Positions 9,557-19,718 of a stretch of DNA of 64,000 bases are shown piece after piece; the first letter of the stretch is position 1; each line of letters opens with the position of its first letter. A program made the translations under genes and the position numbers. Origin of the DNA: Larix kaempferi (Eukaryota > Streptophyta > Pinopsida > Pinales > Pinaceae). The notes beneath the pieces are model-generated. The model saw only the letters and a list, made by a program, of their open reading frames with translations, made no database searches and had not been told where the DNA came from. The stretch covers positions 15,615,001-15,679,000 of the forward strand of contig BSBM01000150.1 in NCBI GenBank assembly GCA_027924585.1. The letters run 5' to 3'.

Positions 9557-10827
9557 TTTTAAGTCAGTAAATTTTTCTGCATTTTTAGTTTTTTTCTCTC
9601 CAAATTTTGGTTTGTTTTTTGAGTTTACCTTAGTTAATTGTTGGTTTTCAGTTTTGGTTTTTTTTTGCCTTCTTAAGAATCTTATGAATGATTGAATAAA
9701 GTTTGAGCCCAGTCCTTTCAGATTTCATTTGATTTTGGTCATTTTTATATTGAAAGTGGGTCAATGTGAGTTATATATTCAAAAGGAGAATCATTAATGA
9801 CTTTAGAGAGTAGCTAAACTAATGTCCTAAACCAAATAGCTGCCAAAATCTCCGACAAGTTGGCAAAAAGTTAGAAAATTGCTAAATTTTGGTTAAAAGA
9901 TATTCTTGTAGCGCTACACCAAAGTTTAACACAGAGTGCGCTACAGGAATATCGTGGCATGAATTTTTGTAAATTCTCGATCTGATTTCAATCATCATGA
10001 AGAGTGTGAGTATCTAATCTCATTGTGTGAAGTGTTTAACACGTGTATGCAGCATTTTGAGCATGATGTTAGTTGGTTGATAATCACGAAGAGAAGACAA
10101 AGGCATCATTACAGGTTATGCGGTTTCAATTGCACAGAGACCAGCCAATTCCGGGTTTAGCTGTCAAGTTTCCCTCGTCACACGCATCATCACTGAGGAG
10201 TTAGTGTTTGAGGAGGAGACTTCACTGTTGAACGTTGGATTACGTTATTGTGGAAGGAGACAGCTGTGATTCTGGCGCCAGCAGAAATTAGGGATTTTGA
10301 ATTCGTTCACCTGCAGCCAAAGAATCGTTAGGAGGACACCTGTGCTCGAAGAAGAACATTATTGACACCCCCAAATTGAAGACATTACGCCACGATGGAG
10401 GAGTAATTGACAGGTATTACGTATAACCCTCATAGCTGGAGAATTTGGGTTTTTGCTGCTGCGTGTTCTTCTGAAAAAATTGGTTGCTGAGAAGGATGTA
10501 ATAGAATGAAAGGATGAAGAATTCATCACTGAAATAGTTACCTGAAGCATGATAGGAGGAATTTGCACGACTGTTTCTTTTATGACCTAATCAGAATAGG
10601 GCGTCGTAAAAACTCACAGAATTGTCTGTAGAACTCAGTTTTTGTTACACAGAGGGAAGTCTGCTAGCTTGATACAGGTGTTACACAGGGAGGTTTGTAA
10701 TTTTGTGCAGGGGATTTAAATATCATTGAAATTGTTATAACCTGCAGTATTATTTGCCCAGAAAACAGCTTATAAGACATTTCTGAAACCTAAAACTAGA
10801 CTGTTCCAGTTCCTTGAAAAGAAAGAT

Positions 10828-12777
10828 ATGGGAAAAAACAGTAAAAGTGGTAAGGTTAATAGAGCTGAACCCACGGACTTGACATGGATTAAAAAACTTC
10901 CAGATTGTGCAGAGTTGTTCCAACAGGCAGGATGGTTGAAATTCTTCAAGAAGATAGATGGTTTTAATGCCCAAGTATCCTGCAATTTTGCCAAAGGACT
11001 TAAGAATGAGATGATCATAATGGATCCTTTGAGATTCAAATTGACTGTAGATTTAATTTCAGAAGCCACTGAAATTAGTAATGAGGGCGAGCTCTGGTTT
11101 AAGAAGTCTCCTTTTGAGTTTGATCCTCAAAGATACTTATTGCCCAATGTTGTTCCTGACTGGAACAAAGGTATTATCATTCATAATTTCAAGAGGGAAT
11201 GGATTGAACCTATAAGGATTCTTCAGAGTTATATAACTTGTGAAGGGAGGTACTCATTAGTGTTCAAATACCATCTCAGGTTCCTACAGCACATGGCAGG
11301 GGTGTCTAAAATGAATTTGCCATTCTTTTTCTTCAAAAGCCTGCAGAAAATGTCAAGCAAAATTAAACAGCAGGATGATCATACTTCTCAATCATTGTTT
11401 CACCATGGTCTCATCAAGTTAATCATCTCTACAGTGTTGCAGCATGAGGAAAAAACTTGGGACTTCTTTTTGTTTTGGTCAGGGATTCATTCTAAAGGCG
11501 AAGACCAACAACCCAAAAGGCAAACTGATAAGGGAAAAGTAATGATACAAAAGTTGGGGCATTCAGTTAAACCTGTAAACAAACATGGCATTAAAGCTAA
11601 AAAGGAAACAAAGCAGGTAGCAGATGAAGAACAGACTGACAGTCAGCCTCAGGAAATTCCACAGCACAATAAAGTCAAATTTTCATTATTTGATGACAAA
11701 AAGGAAAAGCAAATTCTTGGAAAGAAGTCATCATCTATAACAGTGGTTCAAGAAGAGAGGAAAATTGATATCAAAGTTATTCCTGTAGCAAAAGAAGAAG
11801 TCCAGAATCAGCCCAAAAGCCCCATCACAGTCCTCTCAGATGATGAGGGCTATATGTTAGAGGAAGAGCAGTTCATTCCTGAGATCAAGGTTAAAGCTGA
11901 GATTAAAGAAAATCAAGCTATAGAGGACAAAACTACCAAGCCTAAGAAGAAGATCAAAAAACTGGAAGTGGTAGAGTTAGCATCTATCCAATATCAAGGG
12001 AAGAAACTAAAAATGATGGCAGAGGCAGCTTCCTTATGGAGACCTAAAACTAGGTCTAAAAACAAATTAAGATTAAGCATGAAAAAGCTGTTAAATCCAA
12101 AATTGAAGACTGATAAGGTGACCATCTCTGATGAAGAATCCATGGAGGAGCAATCAAAGAAAAATGAATTGCATTCAGTTAAAAGAGAGGATTTTGGGTC
12201 TGTAAATGTAACAGGTGAAGAAAGCTCTAAATCCATTGTTGAAAACAATTCTGGAAAATTGTTAACAGAAGATATTAAATCAGCACAAGTAATAGGTGTT
12301 TTAAACCCTATCATTGAAGATACTGCTGTAAAGCCATTGACGGAGGAATTGATGTTTAAGAAGTTTGACATGTTTTGGAAACCAAGTGAAGATCAGGATG
12401 CTGCAATAGAAAAATTGGTTAATTCTGACAAGGAGAATTTGAAGAAGACTGTCAAACAGTACAAGCATCAAATGAGCTACATGCAGGAAGTTAATGATGG
12501 CCTAATGATGGCAAATAGAAGATTGAGAGAAGATCTTCAAGATACTCATGACAATTTTCAGGAGTTGGTGATTGATGCAAAAGAGGCACTCAGAAGAAAA
12601 AGGGTTGCTGACAGGAATTGCTCAGAATTAGAAAAGACAGTTCAAACCTTGCAGCAGGAAAATGAACACCTACACAAAAGGATAGCTGAGCTAGAGCAAA
12701 AGCACAAAAGAGTGAAGAAAAGATCCTCAAGTCCAGATGGCATCTCTTTGCTTGTGGAGGCATCGAAAGAGATCTAA
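10828..12777 (+). CDS. LTR-borne accessory protein, plant-mobile-domain-like plus coiled coil (copy 1)
   Basis: An uninterrupted 649-codon ORF lies wholly inside the 5' LTR. Residues about 20-220 form a folded-looking region: a GWLKFF motif, then a motif ending LTVDLISEATEI followed by NEGELWFKK, then a helical block with FLQHMAG and NLPFFFFKSL. This pattern recalls plant-mobile-domain or Transposase_28-type retroelement proteins and the minus-strand ORF at 57 kb. Residues about 230-530 are Lys/Glu-rich and probably disordered, with basic clusters (KPKKKIKK, RPKTRSKNK) that could be nuclear signals. Residues about 540-640 are a strong coiled coil with regular leucines. No catalytic motif is seen. 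The function is unknown; DNA or RNA binding and multimerisation are inference. The start is the first ATG of the frame. Copy 2 differs at six residues. Confidence 0.85.
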   Translation: MGKNSKSGKVNRAEPTDLTWIKKLPDCAELFQQAGWLKFFKKIDGFNAQVSCNFAKGLKNEMIIMDPLRFKLTVDLISEATEISNEGELWFKKSPFEFDPQRYLLPNVVPDWNKGIIIHNFKREWIEPIRILQSYITCEGRYSLVFKYHLRFLQHMAGVSKMNLPFFFFKSLQKMSSKIKQQDDHTSQSLFHHGLIKLIISTVLQHEEKTWDFFLFWSGIHSKGEDQQPKRQTDKGKVMIQKLGHSVKPVNKHGIKAKKETKQVADEEQTDSQPQEIPQHNKVKFSLFDDKKEKQILGKKSSSITVVQEERKIDIKVIPVAKEEVQNQPKSPITVLSDDEGYMLEEEQFIPEIKVKAEIKENQAIEDKTTKPKKKIKKLEVVELASIQYQGKKLKMMAEAASLWRPKTRSKNKLRLSMKKLLNPKLKTDKVTISDEESMEEQSKKNELHSVKREDFGSVNVTGEESSKSIVENNSGKLLTEDIKSAQVIGVLNPIIEDTAVKPLTEELMFKKFDMFWKPSEDQDAAIEKLVNSDKENLKKTVKQYKHQMSYMQEVNDGLMMANRRLREDLQDTHDNFQELVIDAKEALRRKRVADRNCSELEKTVQTLQQENEHLHKRIAELEQKHKRVKKRSSSPDGISLLVEASKEI

Positions 12778-12839
12778 GGCAGTTAGGTTCATTTAATGTT
12801 TTTTGTTAAAGATCTGCTATTTTTAGCAAAATTGTAATT

Positions 12840-12848
12840 TATAAAAAT
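12840..12848 (+). promoter_or_regulatory. Possible TATA box downstream of the LTR ORF
   Basis: TATAAAAAT lies 63 bp after the ORF stop. If it is the LTR core promoter, the ORF sits in U3 and is transcribed only as the last cistron from the 3' LTR copy. If initiation is upstream, the ORF is the first cistron. The sequence alone does not decide. Confidence 0.35.
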
Positions 12849-13430
12849 GTGAATGCTACTTTACCTAGTCTTAGTCATTCGATGGAGGATTAATAGGAAA
12901 TACCCTAACTGTTTTTGGGAGATGAAAAAACTATTTAGAGAGGGAGAAAAGATATTGTAGAGGTTCGAATTTTTGGAGAGCTAGAGGAGGTCTGCAAGCT
13001 GTGCATTATTCCAGACTTGTTCACTGCTAAGTACTGCAAACTCTCATATTGCATTTTTGATGAAACTATGAATATATGACTCCTTATTCCACTTCTGATA
13101 TGTGTTGGCTTCATTTTAAACTTATACAGTTTCTTGATTGACAAATTCATTTCTGGTTTTAGGTATAATTTCCAGTGGTGCTTGTCTTTTATTGTATGAA
13201 CTTCATTGCAATCTTTTGTTGGATTCCTGAGATATATATGCATCTTCATGGATATATGTATATGAATTAGTTTTTACTTATCTGTTGAATGTATTCCCTT
13301 ATGCTCTTGAAGTTTCTAACCAAAACCTACAAAACAAAACCCTAAAAACCTAGTTTGGATTGATTTTATTTTTGAGATTGTGTTGGCTTGTTACCCTAGC
13401 CTTAGTAACAATTTCTGACACAAACATCTT

Positions 13431-13448
13431 TGGCGCCGTTGCTGGGGA
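13431..13448 (+). other. Element A: primer binding site, tRNA-Asp type
   Basis: TGGCGCCGTTGCTGGGGA lies four bases after the LTR end. It matches the complement of the 3' end of plant tRNA-Asp with one mismatch (T for C at position 13). Athila-type elements are known to use this primer. Confidence 0.85.
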
Positions 13449-13930
13449 CGAAGCTGAAGCATATCTTCCCTGGGATACTCATCATTTTTCCTGGTTTAAG
13501 AGGTGGACTTGAACCAGCATTTTTGAAGGCTATTTTCACCATAAAAGTCACACTGGCTTCTAAAGGGATTGGGACTAGGAATAAGCCTGTTTCTCCATTA
13601 AATCTGGGTGTGACAGACCCTGAGCAGATTTTGAAAACAGCAAACAAACTCAGAAAATATCAATCTTTGCCAACTTTCTGTGATTCTCATCAGTTGGGTG
13701 AGTCATTAGACCCAGCTGAAATTTCACCGTGTTCAAAACCTATCTTCTCTGAGAGCAGTTTTCAGGTTTTCACTAATCCTCAAAGTTTCTTGAAGGCTAA
13801 AGCCTCTTCTCCTGATAAAATACCAATCTTTCAGTTGAAACTAGGAAAAAATACCTTTCAAAAAGGGTCCAGTCAAATCCCTTCCTTTTCAAAACCTAAT
13901 TTGAAACTTCAGTCTAAACTTCAGTCCACG

Positions 13931-16900
13931 ATGGCAGCCCAAAATCCACCTATGGATATGATGGACAGGATGGTAGCAGCTAGGTATGCACCCTTAGTTT
14001 TACCTCAGCCTCTACATGCTTTGCCCGGAGGGGATTATCAGAAATATATGCCTAGATTTAATGGCCAAGGGGAAAATACTGCTGAGGAACATTGGGAGGC
14101 TTTTATGAGTTATGCTGACAATCAGAATATTGAAATTAAAGATGTGTGGATGAGGGTTTTTGTTCAGAGTCTGGATGGTGATGTAAGAAAATGGTTTAGA
14201 GATTTGCCTGCTAACTCCATTACTATTATTGAAGAACTCCATGAGCTTTTCATGAGACAATGGGGAGATACGAAAGATCACACATATTACATAACCGAAT
14301 TTGGAGCTCTCAGAAGAAAGAAAGATGAGACTGTTGCAGATTTTTCCAAGAGGTTTAATAAGATGTATAGTAGAATTCCAGCAGAAATTAAACCCACTGA
14401 AACATCAGCCAAGTTGACCTATGCCAATGCTTTCGATCATGAATTTTCTCTATTACTCAGAGAGAGGAGACCTATCACCCTGCTGAACATGCAAGATGCA
14501 GCCCTAGAAGTAGAGTCTAATTTGTTAGCTTCAAATAGACTTAAGAATGAAACATCTCAGCAGCTATATGAAAGAAAAGGAAAGAAAGAAGCTGTCACAG
14601 CAGGCTCTGCTTCTCAATCTGCTGAGGCCAAGATAGATGAGATGGCCAAAATGGTTAAGATCCTTACTGCAAAGTTGAATAAACTAGAGCTTGAAAAGAA
14701 TTCTGCTAAACCTGCTCCAGAAGCTCAGAGGAATCCAAACAATCAAAATCAGTTTAGAAGACAATTTGCACCTAGATTCATGCCAAGGGAACGAAGAAAT
14801 AATGACATCCAGCAAGAAAGGAGAGAAAATGAAGATCAGAAAGTGCCCCCTCCTTTCCAAAATAATTTGGTTGATGAAGAAGAAATTGATCAGCAGTTGC
14901 TTTTTGAAGAAACTGAGACTGATCAGGACATGAATCACATTGGAGATAAAATGTTTACAGGCTTTGTTACTAAAGAAGATTTCCTAAATTTTGAGTATTA
15001 TGATGCTGATTTATATGAGGTTGAAGATGATTTGGAATGTGAAAAAACTGCTGTAAATGCTGCTACCAATCAGAATGGAGTTAAGAAAATTATTAATCTC
15101 AGAACTGGACCAAAACAAGTAGTTCAAGCTCCTAAGAAAAAAGCTGTTGTTCCTGCTCCAGTTATTCCTGATAAACCAATTGCTGATCCTGTAGCAGAAA
15201 AGAAGCAACCTGCAGAAAAACCTAAGAAGAACACAGAAATTGAAGAGGTGAATAGGTCGGGTCAACATTTTAGTTTGGAAAATGAATTAGGAAAACTCAA
15301 AATTCCTGTGCCATTTTCTGAGCTTATAAAAAATCCATCATACAAGAATACAGTTTTGAAGGTAATGAATATGCCAAATAATCAGCCAGTTTCAGATACA
15401 GTGAATCTTCAGGAAGAAAACCCTAGAATTTTTATTGGATCAGCTTTAGCTGAGAAGACTGAAAATGAAGCTGGGGCTTCTCCTCCATTTTATATAACTC
15501 TGACTGTGCATGAGCAGATGATTCATAACTGTCTACTAGATTCAGGAGCATCCCATAATTTGATACCAAAATCTGTGATGGAAGCCCTGGGCCTTAATGT
15601 CACTAAGCCTTACCATGATTTATATGCCTTTGACTCCCGAGCTGTAAAATGTCTAGGAGTGATAAAAGATATGGTTGTCAATCTTACTCAGTTACCCATG
15701 AAAAGTGTAATAATGGATGTTGTGGTAGCTGACATCACACCGAAATTTGGCCTACTTCTGTCTAGGTCATGGGCTAAGAAAGTTGGAGGAACATTACAGA
15801 TGGACCTCTCTTATGCAACTATTCCTGTTTTTGGTGGGGAAAACAGGAGACTTTATAGAGAGTTACAGTTGGCTTATATAGTCACAGATGAGAAAAACCC
15901 TACAAATCACCCAATGTATTCTGTGGATAAAGACCTTGGTTCATGCATACTACAGTTTAGTGAAGAAGAGAATTCTGCTGGTGTGTTACAAGTACAAAAA
16001 GATCAGCCTGTAAAACACAGTCAAGAAGAGCAGGATGTATTGTGGCAGTTGTATTTTGATGGGTCTTCATGCAAAGAAGGTGCTGGAGCTGGAGTTTTAT
16101 TGATTTCTCCTGGAGGTGAAATGGTGAAACTTATGTATAAGTTAGAATTTGCTACCACCAACAATACTGCTGAGTATGAGGCCCTGCTACTGGGATTGAA
16201 GGCTGCAAAAGATTTAGGAATTCAACAGATTTCTGCATTTGGCGACTCCGAACTAGTTGTTCAACAAGTGAAGAACAAATATCAAGTAAAGCAGGGTTTG
16301 TTGAAAGTATATCGAAATGAGGTATGGGATATGCTTGAAAATTATTTTATAGCATTTAATATCACTCATATTCCCAGAAATCATAATGAAACTGCAGATT
16401 CTTTAGCCCTGGCTGCCACACATTTCAGAATTCCAAAAACCACTCAATTAAGGTATCCAATAGAAGTGAGATATAGGCCATGTGTTCCAGATAATGTGAA
16501 ACATTGGAGGGTTTTTGAAGATGACATTGAAATAAAAAAATTTCTCGAGCTGGTAGATGAATTTTCAAACAATCAAATTGATCAGGAAATGGATGAAAAG
16601 GATGAACAGTTGGATGAATTTACTGCAGAAGAGATTGCTGGACATAAGATTATTGAATTGAAGAGTAATTTCATTCTGAAAGGTCTAGTACCTCTGGAAA
16701 GAATATTCACTAAGGATGATACACCTTCTAGACCAGTAATTCAGTCTTCAGAAGACAATGTAGAGGATTATAATATTGGTTCAGCAGAACATCCCAGAAT
16801 GGTAAAGCTTTCTAAAAACCTAACAGCAGAGCAAAGAAGTAGATATATTAAGTTGTTGAAAAAATATATAGATGCATTTGCCTGGTCTTACAAAGAACTA

Positions 16901-19096
16901 AAAACTTATGATACAGCAGTTATTCAGCACAAGGTTCCTTTGAAACCTAATGTCAAACCTTTCAGGCAGAAATTAAGAAGAATCAATCCAGCCTTGTTTC
17001 CTGTGATTGAAAAAGAACTCAAGAAGTTGTTGGATGCAAAGATAATAGTGCCTCTTAGGTATTCTTCTTGCGTGGCTAATTTGGTTCCTGTTAGAAAGAA
17101 GAATGGAGAGATTCGATTATGTGTTGACTTCAGAAATTTGAATCGATCATCATTAAAAGACAATTATCCTCTCCCCAAGATTGAACAGGTTTTGCAGCAG
17201 GTGGTTGGAGCTCAAAGGATTTCAATGCTAGATGGTTTCTCAGGGTATAATCAGATTGCTATGCACCCTGATGATAAAGAAAAAACAGCTTTTACAACCC
17301 CCTGGGGGACATTTATGTATGACAAGATGCCTTTTGGCTTGATGAATGCTGGAGCAACATTTCAAAGAGCCATGGATATTGCATTCGTGGGAGAAAAAGA
17401 TAAGTTTGTGGTTATTTATCTGGATGATATTACAGTCTTCTCCAAATCTGATGATGAACATTTGAAACATTTGGAGCAAACCTTCATAAAGTGCAGAAAA
17501 TTTGGCTTATCCTTGAACCCTAAAAAATCACATTTTGCTGTACAGGAAGGTAAGTTGCTTGGTCACTTGGTATCAGCTGATGGTATCAGGATTGACCCTG
17601 AGAGAGTCAAAGCAATACTGAAAATTAGTTTGCCCAGGAGTAAAAAGGATGTGCAATCATTTATTGGCAAAATCAATTTTCTGCGATGGTTTATTCCTAA
17701 TTTTGCTGAAACCATTAAGCAAATTACAGGCATGTTAAAAAAGGATCAAGAAGTCAGATGGACTGTTGAAGCAAAGACAGCTTTTGAAAAGATTAAAGTG
17801 GCTCTGACTGAAGCACCTGTTCTGGTGAGTCCAAATTTTGACAAAGAATTTCTTACATTTTCTTTTGCTTCAGAGGACACCATTGCTGCTGTATTACTTC
17901 AGAAGAATGAAGAGGGATTGGAACAACCAATTGCCTTTTTCAGCAAAACACTTAGAGATTCCGAGCTGAAATACAGTATCTTGGAGAAACAAGCTTATGC
18001 CCTGGTAAAGGCTTTAAAAATTTTCAGAATTTATATTTTACACTCCAAGGTTGTTTCATTTGTTCCAAATGCTGCAGTGAAGGATGTTTTGACACAGCCT
18101 GATAGTGAAGGAAAGAGGGGAAGGTGGATTGCCAAAATTATGGAATACGAAGTGGAAATCAGACCTACTAAGCTGGTCAAAGGACAAGGATTGGCCAAAC
18201 TGCTGGCTGATTCAAATTGTCAGGCATTAGGGTTACATGCTATGACAGAAGAATCAGCACCTGAAGAAAATCAAATAATTCTGGAAAAAGAAAGAATCAT
18301 GGATTCTTATTCATCTTCAGATTGGTATGCTGACATTGTCCATTTTCTGTTATTTTTACAATGTCCAGAACACTTAGACAGAAAAGCTGCCAGATCCTTG
18401 AAATTGAAAACTACCAAATACTGTCTGATAGAAGGTCAATTGTTTTGGAAAGATCCAGCAGGAATCTTATTAAGGTGTTTAGATCAAGCTGAAATAAAGG
18501 AAGTGATTTCAGAATCTCATGAAGGAGCTTGTGGAGGACATAAATACTGGAAAACAACAGCTTATAAAATTTTAAGAGCTGGTTACTATTGGCCTTCACT
18601 TTTTACAGATGTTTATCAAACTGTAAGAGCTTGCATACCTTGTCAAAAGTTTGCAGGTAAACAGAAGTTGCTGTCTTTACCTTTGAAGCCTATTGTAGTC
18701 AATGCCCCTTTTCAGCAGTGGGGTCTGGATTTTATTGGAGAAATAAACCCAGCATCTTCAGGCCAGCATCATTGGATTTTGACTGCCACAGATTTCTTTA
18801 CAAAGTGGGTGGAGGCTATCCCCACAAGGAATGCCACAGATAAGGTAATTATGGATTTCATAGAAAATAATATTCTGAGCAGGTTTGGTTGTCCACAGAG
18901 ATTGATTACTGATAATGCCAAAGCATTCAAATCCAAGGCAATGGTGGCCTTTTGTGAGAAAAATGGTATTATGCTAAAACACTCAACTCCCTATTATCCT
19001 CAGGGAAATGGGCAAGCTGAATCATCTAACAAAAATATCATTCAGTGCATCAAGAAATTGCTCAAACAAAATAAAAAATCTTGGATTCAATGTTGA
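13931..19096 (+). CDS. Element A: gag-pol polyprotein (truncated by a frameshift in integrase)
   Basis: The frame is open from the primer site, but the first good start is ATG 13931 (MAAQNPPMD), giving 1721 residues. Domains in order: Gag capsid-like (about 14090-14530); a basic linker without a clear zinc knuckle; protease with DSGAS at about 15539-15553 and a GLLLSRSW motif; an archaeal-type RNase H (about 16040-16425) with Asp in YFDGSS, Glu in TAEYEALLLGL, Asp in FGDSELVV and Asp in ETADSLA; RT with MLDGFSGYNQ and YLDDI near 17416; a degenerate retroviral-type RNase H (about 17840-18190, FSFAS where DAS is usual); and integrase with an H2C2 finger and D, D, E residues in DFFTKW, ITDNAK and GNGQAES. 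A one-base frame change near 19085 ends it at SWIQC. RNase H before RT is an unusual order. Confidence 0.93.
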   Translation: MAAQNPPMDMMDRMVAARYAPLVLPQPLHALPGGDYQKYMPRFNGQGENTAEEHWEAFMSYADNQNIEIKDVWMRVFVQSLDGDVRKWFRDLPANSITIIEELHELFMRQWGDTKDHTYYITEFGALRRKKDETVADFSKRFNKMYSRIPAEIKPTETSAKLTYANAFDHEFSLLLRERRPITLLNMQDAALEVESNLLASNRLKNETSQQLYERKGKKEAVTAGSASQSAEAKIDEMAKMVKILTAKLNKLELEKNSAKPAPEAQRNPNNQNQFRRQFAPRFMPRERRNNDIQQERRENEDQKVPPPFQNNLVDEEEIDQQLLFEETETDQDMNHIGDKMFTGFVTKEDFLNFEYYDADLYEVEDDLECEKTAVNAATNQNGVKKIINLRTGPKQVVQAPKKKAVVPAPVIPDKPIADPVAEKKQPAEKPKKNTEIEEVNRSGQHFSLENELGKLKIPVPFSELIKNPSYKNTVLKVMNMPNNQPVSDTVNLQEENPRIFIGSALAEKTENEAGASPPFYITLTVHEQMIHNCLLDSGASHNLIPKSVMEALGLNVTKPYHDLYAFDSRAVKCLGVIKDMVVNLTQLPMKSVIMDVVVADITPKFGLLLSRSWAKKVGGTLQMDLSYATIPVFGGENRRLYRELQLAYIVTDEKNPTNHPMYSVDKDLGSCILQFSEEENSAGVLQVQKDQPVKHSQEEQDVLWQLYFDGSSCKEGAGAGVLLISPGGEMVKLMYKLEFATTNNTAEYEALLLGLKAAKDLGIQQISAFGDSELVVQQVKNKYQVKQGLLKVYRNEVWDMLENYFIAFNITHIPRNHNETADSLALAATHFRIPKTTQLRYPIEVRYRPCVPDNVKHWRVFEDDIEIKKFLELVDEFSNNQIDQEMDEKDEQLDEFTAEEIAGHKIIELKSNFILKGLVPLERIFTKDDTPSRPVIQSSEDNVEDYNIGSAEHPRMVKLSKNLTAEQRSRYIKLLKKYIDAFAWSYKELKTYDTAVIQHKVPLKPNVKPFRQKLRRINPALFPVIEKELKKLLDAKIIVPLRYSSCVANLVPVRKKNGEIRLCVDFRNLNRSSLKDNYPLPKIEQVLQQVVGAQRISMLDGFSGYNQIAMHPDDKEKTAFTTPWGTFMYDKMPFGLMNAGATFQRAMDIAFVGEKDKFVVIYLDDITVFSKSDDEHLKHLEQTFIKCRKFGLSLNPKKSHFAVQEGKLLGHLVSADGIRIDPERVKAILKISLPRSKKDVQSFIGKINFLRWFIPNFAETIKQITGMLKKDQEVRWTVEAKTAFEKIKVALTEAPVLVSPNFDKEFLTFSFASEDTIAAVLLQKNEEGLEQPIAFFSKTLRDSELKYSILEKQAYALVKALKIFRIYILHSKVVSFVPNAAVKDVLTQPDSEGKRGRWIAKIMEYEVEIRPTKLVKGQGLAKLLADSNCQALGLHAMTEESAPEENQIILEKERIMDSYSSSDWYADIVHFLLFLQCPEHLDRKAARSLKLKTTKYCLIEGQLFWKDPAGILLRCLDQAEIKEVISESHEGACGGHKYWKTTAYKILRAGYYWPSLFTDVYQTVRACIPCQKFAGKQKLLSLPLKPIVVNAPFQQWGLDFIGEINPASSGQHHWILTATDFFTKWVEAIPTRNATDKVIMDFIENNILSRFGCPQRLITDNAKAFKSKAMVAFCEKNGIMLKHSTPYYPQGNGQAESSNKNIIQCIKKLLKQNKKSWIQC

Positions 19097-19572
19097 AATA
19101 TGCATTATGGGCATATAGGATTACTGTAAAACAAGCCATTGGTACTTCACCCTTTCAGCTGGTTTATGGAACAGAAGCAGTGTTTCCAGTACAATTGGGA
19201 ATCCCAGTAATGAAGTTCCTCCAAAATTCTCAAGAGGAACCAGATGATTTGCAAAGGAGAATTTTTGAAATGATTGAGTTACAGCAGAACAGGGAGAAGG
19301 TAGACAAAGAAGCCCAGCTGTATAGAGCTAAAATGAAAACCAGGTTTGACAGAAATATCAAAGATCACATTTTTTCAGAAGGTGAGATGGTTTTAAGATG
19401 GGATGCAAGAAAGGAACAAAAGGGGAAACATGGAAAATTTGATCATTTATGGTTTGGCCCTTTTCTGATAGCTAAGGTTTTGGAAAATAATACTTTCATA
19501 TTGCAGTCATTGGAAGGAGAGGAATTGCTCAGCCCTGTTAATGGGCGATTCCTCAAGCATTTCTACAGTTAA
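19081..19572 (+). CDS. Element A: integrase C-terminal part in the shifted frame
   Basis: This frame takes up the integrase exactly where the long frame ends: LKYALWAYRIT, then FQLVYGTEAVFPV, then a GPY/F-type module (LWFGPFLIAKV) and the final FLKHFYS. It has no start codon context of its own and is the 3' end of pol separated by one frameshift. Because there is no other break in about 5.6 kb of coding sequence, the shift is probably recent. A sequencing or assembly error in the source cannot be excluded. Confidence 0.85.
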   Translation: MDSMLKYALWAYRITVKQAIGTSPFQLVYGTEAVFPVQLGIPVMKFLQNSQEEPDDLQRRIFEMIELQQNREKVDKEAQLYRAKMKTRFDRNIKDHIFSEGEMVLRWDARKEQKGKHGKFDHLWFGPFLIAKVLENNTFILQSLEGEELLSPVNGRFLKHFYS

Positions 19573-19718
19573 ATGAAGATCATGGTCACTTTTCATTGTA
19601 TATACCGGTGTGAGTGAGATTGAATAAAGACTCCATAGCCCAATGGAAGACTGAAGGCACTAATCTACAGGTTCTTGAAGCCTCACAGGGAGGACTTCAT
19701 CCCGCAGCTGGAGCCAGA
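19573..19718 (+). other. Element A: short 3' untranslated segment
   Basis: 146 bp lie between the pol stop and the 3' LTR. The purine-rich stretches CACAGGGAGGAC (19684-19695) and GGAGCCAGA (19710-19718) are polypurine tract candidates. There is no hairpin array, in contrast to elements 1 and B. Confidence 0.5.

Larger units (their letters stand above)
9557..13426 (+). mobile_element. Element A: 5' LTR (3870 bp) containing an ORF
   Basis: It is nearly identical to 19719-23587 over its whole length, ends CACAAACA and is followed after four bases by a primer site. It is unusually long and holds a 649-codon ORF at 10828-12777. An AATAAA motif lies at 9695-9700 and a TATAAAAAT motif at 12840-12848, downstream of the ORF. 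The few differences between the LTRs indicate a recent insertion. Confidence 0.92.

Noticed and set aside
9555-9560. Element A LTR start at TG 9555 with TGTTTT
   Set aside because: That start gives no matching target duplication. Starting at 9557 gives a perfect GCATG pair and nearly equal LTR lengths.
13430-13930. Extension of the element A polyprotein upstream to the primer site
   Set aside because: The frame is open but has no ATG before 13931; an apparent start at 13430 would be a TTG overlapping the primer binding site.
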